From: Antarctobacter aquimaris | GTDB lineage: Bacteria > Pseudomonadota > Alphaproteobacteria > Rhodobacterales > Rhodobacteraceae | Reading direction: 5' to 3' | NCBI RefSeq assembly: GCF_900184945.1 | Contig: NZ_FXYF01000009.1 | Location: forward strand, 1-64,000 | DNA: 64,000 nucleotides | Part shown: one piece after another, positions 17,156-25,585 of the stretch | Layout: every line of letters begins with the position of its first letter | Numbering within the stretch: position 1 is the first letter of the stretch | Notes under the pieces: model-generated | Told to the model about the DNA's origin: nothing | The model's input: only the letters and a program-made list of their open reading frames with translations | The model's database searches: none | Translations under genes and position numbers: made by a program

Positions 17156-17468
17156 GGGAGTGATCCATCTGTTCGTTGAGTTTTGCGACCATCACCGCTT
17201 CGATGCCGGGCAGAAGTTCGGCCGCCGCGAGCGGCGGCACGCCGAGCGCGTCACCGAGCGCCAGCGCCGCCGACATGTCCCAGCCGATCACAGCGCCCGG
17301 CAGCACGCGCAGCTGCCCACCTAGGCGGCCGACAAGGTCCCAGACCTGCCAACCCTCATGGGTGAGCGGCCGGTTCAGCCGCGCCGGGCAGTCCGGGCAG
17401 GCTTGCGCGCAGGCTTCGCAGTAGCGCTCGCCCCCGCCGAAGGACCATTCGGCGAGAGCGCGGAGGCG
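17136..17468 (-). CDS. -1 frameshift extension of the tail assembly chaperone (GT-like)
   Basis: The frame has no own start near its beginning. It is entered from the upstream chaperone frame by slippage on A-AAA-AAC (minus strand, bases 17474-17468). It adds 110 residues to the first 115, giving about 225 in total. The extension holds a Cys-x2-Cys-x3-Cys-x2-Cys cluster (residues 17-27 of the extension) and ends shortly before the tape measure start, as in the lambda G/GT arrangement. Prophage 2 has the same frame with nearly the same residues (61578-61898). Confidence 0.75.
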   Translation of the reverse strand, partial: RLRALAEWSFGGGERYCEACAQACPDCPARLNRPLTHEGWQVWDLVGRLGGQLRVLPGAVIGWDMSAALALGDALGVPPLAAAELLPGIEAVMVAKLNEQMDHSHGGKTG

Positions 17469-17812
17469 TTTTTTTCCTTTTCCAGCAGCAGACCCTTCGA
17501 GACGTAGGTCAGCTGGAAGGCCTCGAAGATCGGCCAGACGTCGAGCAGCGCGTCGATGGCCTCGGGGCCCGGTTCGATGGGGTTGCCGTCGGCATCGCCG
17601 ATGCCCTCCCAGGCGAACACCGCGCGGCGCGCCAGCGCCTTGGCGAAGGCGACGGCGCGTTCCTCGTCGGAGGCATCTTCGGGGATGGCTTCAACAGCGG
17701 GATCGCTGCGCGTCGCCACCATCAGCGCGGTGGTCAGCGGGCGCAGCTGCACCCGGACGCCGGGCGCGAGATCGTGCCAGCGGGGGGCGTTCGTCAGATC
17801 GAGCGTGAGCAT
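17375..17812 (-). CDS. phage tail assembly chaperone (G-like)
   Basis: 145 residues from the ATG at 17812, which overlaps the tail tube stop (ATGA). It is a mainly helical protein (MLTLDLTNAPRWHDLAPGV, then DEERAVAFAKALARRAVFAW and ALLDVWPIFEAFQLTYVSKG). It lies between tail tube and tape measure genes, the usual place of tail assembly chaperones that keep the tape measure soluble. Near its end the codons GAA-AAA-AAC form a slippery heptamer, and the zero frame ends in a basic Ala/Lys/Arg-rich tail. Confidence 0.8.
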   Translation of the reverse strand: MLTLDLTNAPRWHDLAPGVRVQLRPLTTALMVATRSDPAVEAIPEDASDEERAVAFAKALARRAVFAWEGIGDADGNPIEPGPEAIDALLDVWPIFEAFQLTYVSKGLLLEKEKNASALSPNGPSAGASATAKPARKPARTARRG

Positions 17813-18753
17813 CAGTACGACTCCACATCGTTCACGAGGGTGGCGGTGCACATCCGGCCGACCGTGCTGTCGCGCGCGGCCTGCCAGTCAAAGGTAGCTT
17901 GCACGCCCTGCGGCCCGGAGATCTCGATGCGCGGGCGCGGCAGGTAGACGGCGTGCACGGTGAAAGTGAAGCTCTCGCCCGAGGGCAGGACGTAGGCGAA
18001 CTCCATCTCGCAGGCCTCGCCGTTGATCGCCTGCGTCACCAGCGTCTGGTCGGCGAAGCGGACCTCGATCCGGCCGGTCAGCGCGGCGATGGACGGGTCC
18101 GCCCCGTCGATGCGGCCGTCCGAGCGGATGGTCTCGATCCGGTCGAGATTGTTGGCGTAGGTGATCTCGGCCGAGACCACGTTGCCGAGAGCCGAGCCGT
18201 TTCGGGTGATCGCCCCGTTGAAATGGCCGAAACGCTTCAACTCCAGCGCGGCGGGAGTTCCGGCGCTGGTGGTAGTGCCCACCGTCTCGCCCTGCGCCAC
18301 CAGCCGGGCGGTAGCGGTCAGCAGCCCCGAGCGCTGCATCTGCCAGGTCAGCTGGTCGAGCACGCAGCCTGAATACATCGCATAGCGCGGCACCTCGGGC
18401 ATGCCGGTCTCGATCGACATCGAGGGCAGCGTCCAGGACCCCGACTGGAACTCATGGGTGTAGGGCGCTTCGGCACCCGTGGTCGTGGGCGTGCCGAACG
18501 CCGCCTTCAGCCAGAAGCCGTAGGCCTCGGCATCGAGCGGCACGACGACATCGCCGTCGGCCGTGACCGCGTCCTTGATCGGCGCCAGCGGATCGCGGCC
18601 GTAGCCCAGAAGCTCCGAGTTCAGCAGCGGCTGTTCTGCCCCCAGCGAGGTGCTTGCGAAGGGCATTCGGGTGAAGCCGCTCACGGGCGGCGTTCCATAG
18701 GTTGTCTCGAACGCAAGCGCCATCAGCGCCCGCGCCCCCTGGGCTCGTGCCAT
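17812..18753 (-). CDS. phage major tail tube protein
   Basis: 313 residues (MARAQGARALMALAFETTYG). It has the beta-rich composition and length of siphophage tail tube proteins with an additional C-terminal Ig-like part; FTVHAVYLPRPRIEISGPQG near the end is typical. It is encoded between the tail terminator and the chaperone. The copy in prophage 2 differs at only a few residues, so the two prophages share very similar tails here. Confidence 0.85.
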   Translation of the reverse strand: MARAQGARALMALAFETTYGTPPVSGFTRMPFASTSLGAEQPLLNSELLGYGRDPLAPIKDAVTADGDVVVPLDAEAYGFWLKAAFGTPTTTGAEAPYTHEFQSGSWTLPSMSIETGMPEVPRYAMYSGCVLDQLTWQMQRSGLLTATARLVAQGETVGTTTSAGTPAALELKRFGHFNGAITRNGSALGNVVSAEITYANNLDRIETIRSDGRIDGADPSIAALTGRIEVRFADQTLVTQAINGEACEMEFAYVLPSGESFTFTVHAVYLPRPRIEISGPQGVQATFDWQAARDSTVGRMCTATLVNDVESY

Positions 18754-18777
18754 GGTGTTCTCCTCGGGTTGTCGGGG

Positions 18778-19197
18778 TCAGGCCAGAGCGTCGGCCGTGG
18801 AATAGTGCAGTATCACTGGGATGACGGCGGCCTTCAGGCTCGCCGCGCCTTCGACCGGAAGGTCCACGGGCCGTGGCGCTTCTGCCTCGATCCAGTCGCA
18901 GAGCCCGCCCAGCGTTCGGTCGGCGGCGAGCGCCAAGCCGATGCTGGCGGTCAGCGCGTCGAAGGCGGTGTCACGTTCAGCGCCCTGAACGACAGCCTCG
19001 ACTTCGGCGCGGTGCTGGTAGTGATAGCGCAGCGGCGACAGCGTGACCTCCGGCTCCCCCGGCTCGCCGTCGCGCAGGATCAGCAGGCCCTCTGCGGGCA
19101 CGCGTTCGGGCAGCACGTCGCCGCGCAGGGCTGTGGCGGGCAGCGCCGAGAGCCGCGCGTGCAGCGCGGCGAGGATGGTTTCGCGAGGGGTGGGCAT
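18778..19197 (-). CDS. phage tail terminator / tail completion protein
   Basis: 139 residues (MPTPRETILAALHARLSAL). The size, position before the tail tube gene and alpha/beta make-up match tail terminator proteins; database entries of this family often carry the misleading name acyl-CoA transferase. It would close the head-proximal end of the tail tube. Homology with prophage 2 and the phage character both end at its start codon; 44 bases upstream on the same strand ends a host regulator gene. Confidence 0.7.
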   Translation of the reverse strand: MPTPRETILAALHARLSALPATALRGDVLPERVPAEGLLILRDGEPGEPEVTLSPLRYHYQHRAEVEAVVQGAERDTAFDALTASIGLALAADRTLGGLCDWIEAEAPRPVDLPVEGAASLKAAVIPVILHYSTADALA

Positions 19198-19241
19198 GGC
19201 TCGTTGGTATCGTGCGGGTAGAGAAAGTCTGTCCCGGAATA

Positions 19242-20846
19242 TCAGATGCCTTCTGCGCGACTGACAGGCACGCCGGCGAGCGCCGCGCCTTGCCGAAGAT
19301 CTTCCAGATCGCCAAATCCGTCCAGCCCGACCGGCCCGAACATATCATCGATCACGAAGTCGGGACGCACCTCCCGAAGCAGTCTGGCAACCTCTCTGGC
19401 CTTGGAGACATTTCCCAGAAGCGCCTCTGCGGCGGCCAGATGTGCCAGGACCTCGGGCGAGCGCGGAGCGTTCCGCAGTGTCGCCACGCACAGCTGATAG
19501 TCCTTGGCAGAAAACGCCGCGAGTCCGAGGCTGATGGTATACTTCGCGGGCCGTATTGGCGTCAGCTCATGTGCCCGTCGCGCCCAGGTCAGCGGATCGT
19601 CGCCCCGCACCCCGGCATAGTGACTGGTCCATGCGGCCACCATCAGCACATCTGCATTGCCGGGTGCCAGCTCCACCGAGCGGCGCAGCATTCTCCGCGC
19701 GTTTTCGAAGTCGCCCTGCGCACCCCGCTCTCGCGCAACGCGCCACAGGACCTCCGGATCGTCCGGATCCAGCGCATAGGCGCGCTCGGCCGCGTCCCGG
19801 GCCTCTCGCCACAGCGTCTGGCGTTCGTCCTGCGACGCCGCTTCCAGTGCCAGAAAGCTGAGATTGAGCGACAGGAACGACCAGGCCTTCGCGTATTCCG
19901 GATCAAGCGCGATGGCCTGCTTGAAATGCGTCTCCGCAAGCCTGAAGCCCTCGCGGTTCCAGTGATGCTTCGCCTCGAGCCCCAGCAGGAAATGATCATA
20001 GGCATCGAGGGAGCTGGGTCGCCTTGCCTGCGAACTTGCCAGTTCGGCCCGGGCGATCTCGCCAGTCAACGCACCGCCCAGAGGACCTGCGATCCGGTTC
20101 AGAACGTCCGCCTCGAGATCGAGGAACCCCGGTTCGTCGCGACTCCAGCGATCGGACCAGATCAGCTTGCCGGTGTCGGTATCCATCATTCGCGCGGACA
20201 CCCGCAGTACGCCGTCCTCTGCCGCCAGCGCGCCACCCAGAAGAAAACGCGCCCCAAGGGATTCGCCCGCTGGCAACAAACTGGACCCCGCCAGTGTCCC
20301 GGTCGCCTCTGGCGCGACAACATCCAGCCAGTCATTGCGCGCAAGCTCCGTGGCGATCTCGGCCGACAGCCCTGCGCCACGGCGCTGCCAGGTCCCTTCA
20401 CCGGTCAGGGATTCGAATGGCAGGACGGCGATCACCGGGCGCCGAGCTTCGCCGCGCGGCACCTGCATTTGCGACCAGACCGCCAGGGCGCCAAGTACAA
20501 CTGCCAACGTCAGCCCGACCACGACAGGCCAACGCCTGATCTTGTCCGGCGCGACACCGGTCGCATCCAGAAGATAGCCCTGACGCGGCACCGACCTGAT
20601 GATCTCGGCTCCGTTTGCTCCAAGTGCCCGCCTTGCTTCGGCGACGGCCTGATACAGCGAATCCTCGCTGACCGTCACATCCGGCCAGACGACATCCATC
20701 AACCGATCCTTGGACACGACACGACCTTCCGCGGCGGCAAGGACCTGCATCAGCGCACGCGCCTGTCGCTTCAGCGGGACAGGTTGTCCGTCGCACGTCG
20801 CAAGGTCGCCGCTCTCCGGGTCAAACTCATGATCGCCAAGGTTCAT
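19242..20846 (-). CDS. CadC-like membrane transcriptional regulator with TPR domain
   Basis: 534 residues. Residues 1-98 are an OmpR-type winged helix without a receiver domain (LKRQARALMQVLAAAEGRVV, then DVTVSEDSLYQAVAEARRAL and SVPRQGYLL). A membrane segment is at about 106-124. A periplasmic region then resembles adenylate-cyclase-associated or CadC sensory parts (VIAVLPFESLTGEGTWQRRG), and several TPR repeats run from about 285 to 500 (AYDHFLLGLEAKHHWNREG and so on). The gene is host-like and interrupts the phage late genes. A divergent hydrolase gene begins 129 bases upstream, with tandem TCAG repeats between them. Confidence 0.85.
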   Translation of the reverse strand: MNLGDHEFDPESGDLATCDGQPVPLKRQARALMQVLAAAEGRVVSKDRLMDVVWPDVTVSEDSLYQAVAEARRALGANGAEIIRSVPRQGYLLDATGVAPDKIRRWPVVVGLTLAVVLGALAVWSQMQVPRGEARRPVIAVLPFESLTGEGTWQRRGAGLSAEIATELARNDWLDVVAPEATGTLAGSSLLPAGESLGARFLLGGALAAEDGVLRVSARMMDTDTGKLIWSDRWSRDEPGFLDLEADVLNRIAGPLGGALTGEIARAELASSQARRPSSLDAYDHFLLGLEAKHHWNREGFRLAETHFKQAIALDPEYAKAWSFLSLNLSFLALEAASQDERQTLWREARDAAERAYALDPDDPEVLWRVARERGAQGDFENARRMLRRSVELAPGNADVLMVAAWTSHYAGVRGDDPLTWARRAHELTPIRPAKYTISLGLAAFSAKDYQLCVATLRNAPRSPEVLAHLAAAEALLGNVSKAREVARLLREVRPDFVIDDMFGPVGLDGFGDLEDLRQGAALAGVPVSRAEGI

Positions 20847-20886
20847 GACGCTCTCCAGTTCAGACCTTTCTACCGCCTGAGCGCCG

Positions 20887-20923
20887 ATTCAGAAAGAATT
20901 CAGATGCCCGTCAGGACATTCAG
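20887..20923. promoter_or_regulatory. tandem TCAG repeats, candidate operator of the CadC-like regulator
   Basis: TCAG occurs at 20889, 20900 and 20911 with an exact 11-bp period, and again at 20920. Three of the four are inside ATTCAG. One-turn direct repeats fit a winged-helix regulator, and they lie between the regulator gene and the divergent hydrolase gene. Confidence 0.45.
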
Positions 20924-20974
20924 GACACGTCCGGCTCTGCTTTTCCTCACAGCAACACAGGAAGGGCCAAGAAA

Positions 20975-21224
20975 ATGTCGCTCGACAACATCATGAAAAT
21001 CCACGCATGCGCCGGCCTCGCCGCCGCCGCACTGGTGCTGCCGGCTTTGCCGGTCATCGGCGATGAACTCGCCGTAGGGGAAACCATGCTGACTTACGAG
21101 GAGGCTGGCAGCGGCCCGGTGGTCCTGTTCGTGCATGGCGCGGTGAGCGACCATCGCGTCTGGGGCGGCATCCGCGACCGCGTCGCAGAGAAGCATCGCT
21201 TCGTGGCCTATGACCAGCGGTATA
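20975..21224 (+). pseudogene. alpha/beta hydrolase, 5' fragment
   Basis: The start ATG at 20975 follows GGAAGGG; the better signal-peptide start is the ATG at 20993 (MKIHACAGLAAAALVLPAL). The exported enzyme begins an alpha/beta hydrolase fold: VVLFVHGAVSDHRVW carries the oxyanion-hole HG motif, and HRFVAYDQRY is the following strand. The nucleophile, acid and histidine should come later, but after YDQRY the DNA becomes phage sequence on the other strand (the DUF2190 remnant). A short foreign tail would end at 21241. Loss of the catalytic residues makes it inactive. Confidence 0.8.
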
Positions 21225-21272
21225 GGGCGCGGTCAGGGTGATGGTGTTGCCGGGCTGGACGTAGGTTTTCAT
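21222..21272 (-). pseudogene. DUF2190-type capsid decoration protein, first 17 codons
   Basis: MKTYVQPGNTITLTAPY, starting at 21272, is the characteristic N terminus of DUF2190 phage proteins (normally about 110-120 residues). It then runs into the hydrolase fragment. Its position directly after the capsid gene supports the call. Confidence 0.65.
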
Positions 21273-21349
21273 GATGGGGATCCTCGTGGAAAGTCGAAGG
21301 GCGGCCCGATTGGACCGCCCGTGTGTCAGGGTTCAGGATGGAGCGCGCC

Positions 21350-23340
21350 TTACGCGCCCGGGTTCTTGTAGAGGCCGCGCCAGTCGATCGCCTTGGCGCC
21401 GAAGTCGAGGCGGCACTTGATCTCGACCCCATCGACGTCGAAGCCGTTGCGGGTCTCGATGTAGGCGCCCTGCTGACCCTCGAGATAGGCGTACTCGATG
21501 GTGTCGATCTGGTTCGGGCTGGCCGCCAGATACCAGGCGGTCTCGCTGGCGGCGTCCAGCCGGGGCTCGCTGATCGGCGCGAGCGTGCGGATCGACTGCG
21601 GCACAACGCTGGACGTCGCGGCGGGCACGAGGTTCTGGGCGACCAGCTGCTCGGCCTTCAGCTCCAGCGAGGCGGGCACGATCAGGAAGGCGGGTCGGAC
21701 GTTCAGCACCGTCTTCTTGTCGAGCCCCGTCTGCTTGGCCATCGCCGCCCGCGCCGCGCCCACGCTGCCCACATCAAGCGCCGCGCCGGTGCCCGCGAGG
21801 TTCTTGTGCGTGGTGTGGAAGAGCGCGTTGCCGTCGGCCATGGCCGGGTTGGCGGTGATGATCCCCCAGACGACGTCCGACTCCAGCTGGGCGATGGAGT
21901 TGCCGTACATCGCCGGGATGCGCGTGAACGCGTCGAGATCGTCGTTGATCAGGGTCTGGCGGGTGATCGCGACCACCCGGCCATAGGTCTTGACCTTGTA
22001 GCTCTCCTTGCTCTCGCCGAGCGTGCCGCGCTTGAACTCGCCGCTCTCGCCGACCTCGAGCAGCTGCGGCGCCTCGCCGAGCTGGACCCGGTGCATCGCC
22101 TTGAAGTCGGTGGCGAGCACCTGGCGGCAGAACAGCATGAAGGTGCGGGGATAGGCCTCGTAGGCCTGCCGCAGCGTCTTGTTGGTGACGGCGGACAGGA
22201 TCTCGGGGAAGTCCGAGGTCGAGTGCAGCGCGCGCGTCGCCACCTCGTCACGCGACAGGCCGCGCGTGTTGACCCCGGCATTGCCGAGGCTTTCGCGGGC
22301 CAGTTCCAGCAGCGTCATGCCGCGATACTGTCGGGCGGCGTCCTCCAACTGGAACAGCGTCGGGCTGTAGCGGTGCAGCAGCGCGTTCGCCACCGCATCG
22401 CGGCGGGTGATGCGCTCGTCCCGGCCGCCGAGCGGCACGGAGACATGGCCGAAGGTCCGGGTCTCGTCGGACTTGGCGGCGACCTGATCGAGGATCAGGC
22501 GGCGGGACTCGTCGACGCTGACGCCGCGTTTCACCAGATCCTCGGCGAAGCCGCGCTCGAGGTTCAGGCGGCCCGCCAGATCGTAGATGGTGGAGACGCG
22601 ATCGCGCTCGGCCTCGCGGGCGCGGGTGGCGACAGCTTCGGTGTCGGGCGCGGGAGTTGCCTGCGTCTTCGGCTGGCTGCGTGTCTCGCTGGTCGCAACC
22701 TTGGGTTCGGGCGCAGCCGCTTTCGGCTCGGTCATGGTCGTGTCCTCGGTTTCGACCGGCTCGGTCGGCTGGGTGGTGGCGGGTGTTGCGGCGTCGCTCG
22801 CCGGGGTCTTGGTCTTGTCCGTCATCTGGGATGCTCCTCGCGGTGTGGGGGCGTCCCGGCGGTGAAGGACGCAGTCGTGAAGGGGATGCTGGGCGCGGAA
22901 GCCCGCGGCGGGGTCTGCGCCGACCGCGACGGCGGAGACCTCGAACGGCGTCCAGTCCACCGCCCGCCAAAGCTCGCGCGCGGCCTCGGGTTTCGAGACC
23001 TCGAAGCGGTGGACCTGGTAGCCGATGGAGACCGCGCGGATGTGCCCGGCCTGGATGTCGCGCCAGATCGGCTCGACATCGGCCCGCTCGCTGATCCGCA
23101 CCAGCGCGATCCCCCGGCCGTTCTCGATCCGCGCCGAGCCCGGCACGACAGAGCCGATCACCGCATCGAGCGTGTCGAGCTCGTGCACCTTCAGGAATGG
23201 CGCGCCCGCGTTCAGCCGGTCGAGCCGGACATGGGCGGGGTCGAGGCTCAGTTCCTCGTCATAGGGCTCGCCGAAGAAGGTCGCGCGCCGGACGCGCGCG
23301 CCCGCCGACCAGACGACCTCGACTGTGCGGGTGTCTGCGT
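21350..23340 (-). pseudogene. fused prohead protease-major capsid protein, 5' truncated
   Basis: About 660 codons. The N-terminal part is a U35-type prohead protease (RTVEVVWSAGARV, FFGEPYDEELSL, LKVHELDTLDAVIGS with the likely catalytic His, VSIGYQVHRFEV). A Thr/Pro/Ala-rich linker follows (MTDKTKTPASDAATPATTQ), then a major capsid domain ending with IDWRGLYKNPGA. Protease-capsid fusions are known in related phages. The first dozen or so codons are missing, because at about 23338 the frame meets the DUF7220 gene. The first ATG (23188) is inside the protease domain, so a product would lack part of it. Confidence 0.85.
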
Positions 23341-23415
23341 CATGACCGCGACGCCGTAGCCGACGATCACATTGGCGACGGACTCGACCAGAGACATGAG
23401 GCGTGACTGCTTCAT
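23335..23415 (-). pseudogene. DUF7220-like small membrane protein, N-terminal fragment
   Basis: 27 residues (MKQSRLMSLVESVANVIVGY onward) align with MSQSRGLSALEAMANVLVGW of the copy at 9438. The start overlaps the methylase stop. The rest is replaced by out-of-frame capsid-protease sequence, with the merged frame closing at 23248. Confidence 0.7.
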
Positions 23416-24788
23416 GCGGCGGACTTGCGCCTTCGCGCGGGTTCGGGTTCGGCGTCCGTGTCCAGCGTCTCGGCTGGTGGTTCGGCGTCGCCGCACAGCC
23501 GCTCGGTTCTCACCTGCGTGAAGGTCCGGCCATCGCCGTCGAGGATCGCGTCCTTGCCGGTTTCGGCCTGCCAGCGTTCAACGGCGACATCGACATAGGC
23601 CGGGCTGATTTCCATCGCGAAGACGCGGCGGCCGTTGGCTTCGCCCGCCATGATCTGCGAGCCGGAGCCAGAGAATGGCTCGTAGCAAAGCCCACCGCGC
23701 GCAACATGCTGGCGCATCGGGATGCCGAAGGCGTCGAGCGGTTTCGGCGTCGGGTGATCAGGGCGCTCGTCCTTGGCGAAGGATGGCATCTCCCACGTCG
23801 AGGGCAGCGTTTGCTCGGCGACCTTCGGCGGGCGGTTCGGACGACGCCAGCCCATGAAGCAGGGCTCATGCTTCCAGAGGTAATGCGAGCGGGTGAGAAC
23901 CCCACGATCCTTCACCCAGATGATCTGCTGGTGCACGAAAGCGCCCGCCTTCTCCCAGCAGGCTTCGAGCATCGCCTGGCGGCGCGAGGCGTGCCAGCAG
24001 TACCATGCCGCGTCCTCGGTGATCGCCTCGGCGACGGCGGCGGCGATGAAGCCGTCGTAGAGTTCCGCGCCTTGAGAACTGTCGTCCCAGGTCGTGCCGT
24101 AGGACGCCGACCAATCCTTGTTCCGGGTCGGGTGGTTCGAGCCGTCGTAATCGACGAGATACGGCGGATCGGTCGCGAACAGGATCGCCCGCTCGCCATT
24201 CATCAGACGGCGCACGTCGGCCGCGCTGGTGCTGTCACCGCAGAGCAGCCGGTGGTCGCCGAGGATCCACAGATCGCCGGTGCGCGAGGCCGGGTTGCGC
24301 GGCGGCTCGGGGATGGTCACCGGCGGCACGGAGCCCCCGGCGCCACCTTCTTCACCGACCCCCTCCGGCACGAAGGCCAGCAGCTTGTCCAACTCGCCGT
24401 CCGAAAAGCCGACCAATGACAGATCGAAATCCTCGGCCAGAAGATCGTTCAGTTCCGCCGATAGAAGCGCCTCGTCCCAGGTGCCGAGTTCCGTCAGCTT
24501 GTTGTCCGCGATCCGGTAAGCCCGGCGCTGCGCCTCGGTCAGATGCCCGAGAACGATCACCGGCGCTTCCGTCAGACCGAGCTGCGTCGCTGCCAGCACG
24601 CGGCCATGGCCCGCGATGAGCTCGCCGTCCTCGGCCACGAGGCACGGGACGGTCCAGCCGAACTCGGACATGCTGGCGGCGATCTTGGCGACCTGGTCCG
24701 GCCCGTGCGCCTTCGCGTTCTTCGCGTAGGGCTGGAGGCGCGACAGCGGCCACGTCTCGATCGCGTCCGGGGCGAAGCTCAGCGTCAT
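23412..24788 (-). CDS. phage DNA methyltransferase with ParB-like N-terminal domain
   Basis: 458 residues from the ATG at 24788 (MTLSFAPDAIETW). Residues 1-120 are a ParB/Srx-type nuclease-like fold (LQPYAKNAKAHGPDQVAKIA, GELIAGHGRVLAA, YRIADNKLTELGTWDE). From about 205 a beta-class amino-methyltransferase follows: catalytic motif DPPYLVDYDG and the SAM-binding motif FSGSGSQIMAGE near the C terminus. This class makes N6-adenine or N4-cytosine and protects phage DNA from host restriction. The protein ends in a basic stretch (EPARRRKSAA). The matching 3' end of a second methylase lies at 9435. Confidence 0.88.
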   Translation of the reverse strand: MTLSFAPDAIETWPLSRLQPYAKNAKAHGPDQVAKIAASMSEFGWTVPCLVAEDGELIAGHGRVLAATQLGLTEAPVIVLGHLTEAQRRAYRIADNKLTELGTWDEALLSAELNDLLAEDFDLSLVGFSDGELDKLLAFVPEGVGEEGGAGGSVPPVTIPEPPRNPASRTGDLWILGDHRLLCGDSTSAADVRRLMNGERAILFATDPPYLVDYDGSNHPTRNKDWSASYGTTWDDSSQGAELYDGFIAAAVAEAITEDAAWYCWHASRRQAMLEACWEKAGAFVHQQIIWVKDRGVLTRSHYLWKHEPCFMGWRRPNRPPKVAEQTLPSTWEMPSFAKDERPDHPTPKPLDAFGIPMRQHVARGGLCYEPFSGSGSQIMAGEANGRRVFAMEISPAYVDVAVERWQAETGKDAILDGDGRTFTQVRTERLCGDAEPPAETLDTDAEPEPARRRKSAA

Positions 24789-25204
24789 GGTGGGCAAGGT
24801 TCCTCGGTCGGGTGGATGCCGGTGGCTTCCGGACTCCGGTTGCCGGGCCGGACTCCACACGGGGTCCAGCGGCTACCAGCGGTGTCCGGTCGGAAGGCCA
24901 GCGTTCATTGGTGTTTGCGCGGGGCGCGCGTGGCTCCGGCTTCCGGGTGGCTTCCCAAAAATCCGGCCCTGTCGCTGGCGATGTCCCGCGCTTCGCCCGC
25001 CAGCATACGAATATCGCCAGGAAGGAACCGGAAACTGCCGTGGGCTGGACCCCGGCCGGACCCTTGCTGGATACCGGGGTCCAGACGGCCCCCGTCAAAG
25101 CAAAGGGGAGAGCGGGCTTTCCAGCGCACTCTCCCCATCTTGCCTTCGGAATAGCACGGATATGTTGCAGATGTCGAAGGGAAAAGTGTTGCAACACATT
25201 GGAG
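24789..25204. other. 416-base gap between phage methylase and DUF6362 genes
   Basis: No convincing gene. It contains an 11-bp inverted repeat (CTGGACCCCGG at 25045-25055 with CCGGGGTCCAG at 25074-25084), an 8-bp one (GGGGAGAG/CTCTCCCC, about 25110-25141), and the 12-bp perfect palindrome GTGTTGCAACAC at 25186-25197, close to the DUF6362 stop. A related TGTTGCA lies at 25173. These may be terminators and an operator for the methylase gene. Confidence 0.5.
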
Positions 25205-25585
25205 TCACTGCGCATTCAGGCGTGCAGCGATCTTGGTCAGCGCCAGCTGCCAGCGCCGCCAGGCGGTCGTGCGGTCGCACCCCAGCTCGCCGCTGATCTG
25301 CTTCCACGGCACGCGGGCGGCACGAGACCAGACCAGCTTGCGCTCCCCCTCCTCGATCCAGAGCACCCAGTCGAAGGTCTGCTCGAGCCGGGTGATTGCG
25401 GCTGCCGAGGGCCAGACCCGCATCGGCTGGGGTTCCATCGCCGCGATCTCGCGGCTGGTCCGCACGATGTCGGGCCAGGTGTTGAAGTAGCCCTGTGCCT
25501 TCACAGGCGGCAGCTTGCGCAGGGTGCGGAACGCCTCCTCGAAATGATCGGCGACGCAGTCGGCGGTCCATTCGCGATCAGCCAT
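25205..25585 (-). CDS. DUF6362-like phage protein
   Basis: 126 residues from the ATG at 25585 (MADREWTADCVADHFEEAFR). It is a helical protein with a C-terminal helix-turn-helix-like part (VPWKQISGELGCDRTTAWRR), so DNA binding is plausible. It overlaps the 3' end of the small upstream gene by 8 bases. Proteins of this kind are found just ahead of the methylase/terminase block in related prophages. Function not known. Confidence 0.7.
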   Translation of the reverse strand: MADREWTADCVADHFEEAFRTLRKLPPVKAQGYFNTWPDIVRTSREIAAMEPQPMRVWPSAAAITRLEQTFDWVLWIEEGERKLVWSRAARVPWKQISGELGCDRTTAWRRWQLALTKIAARLNAQ

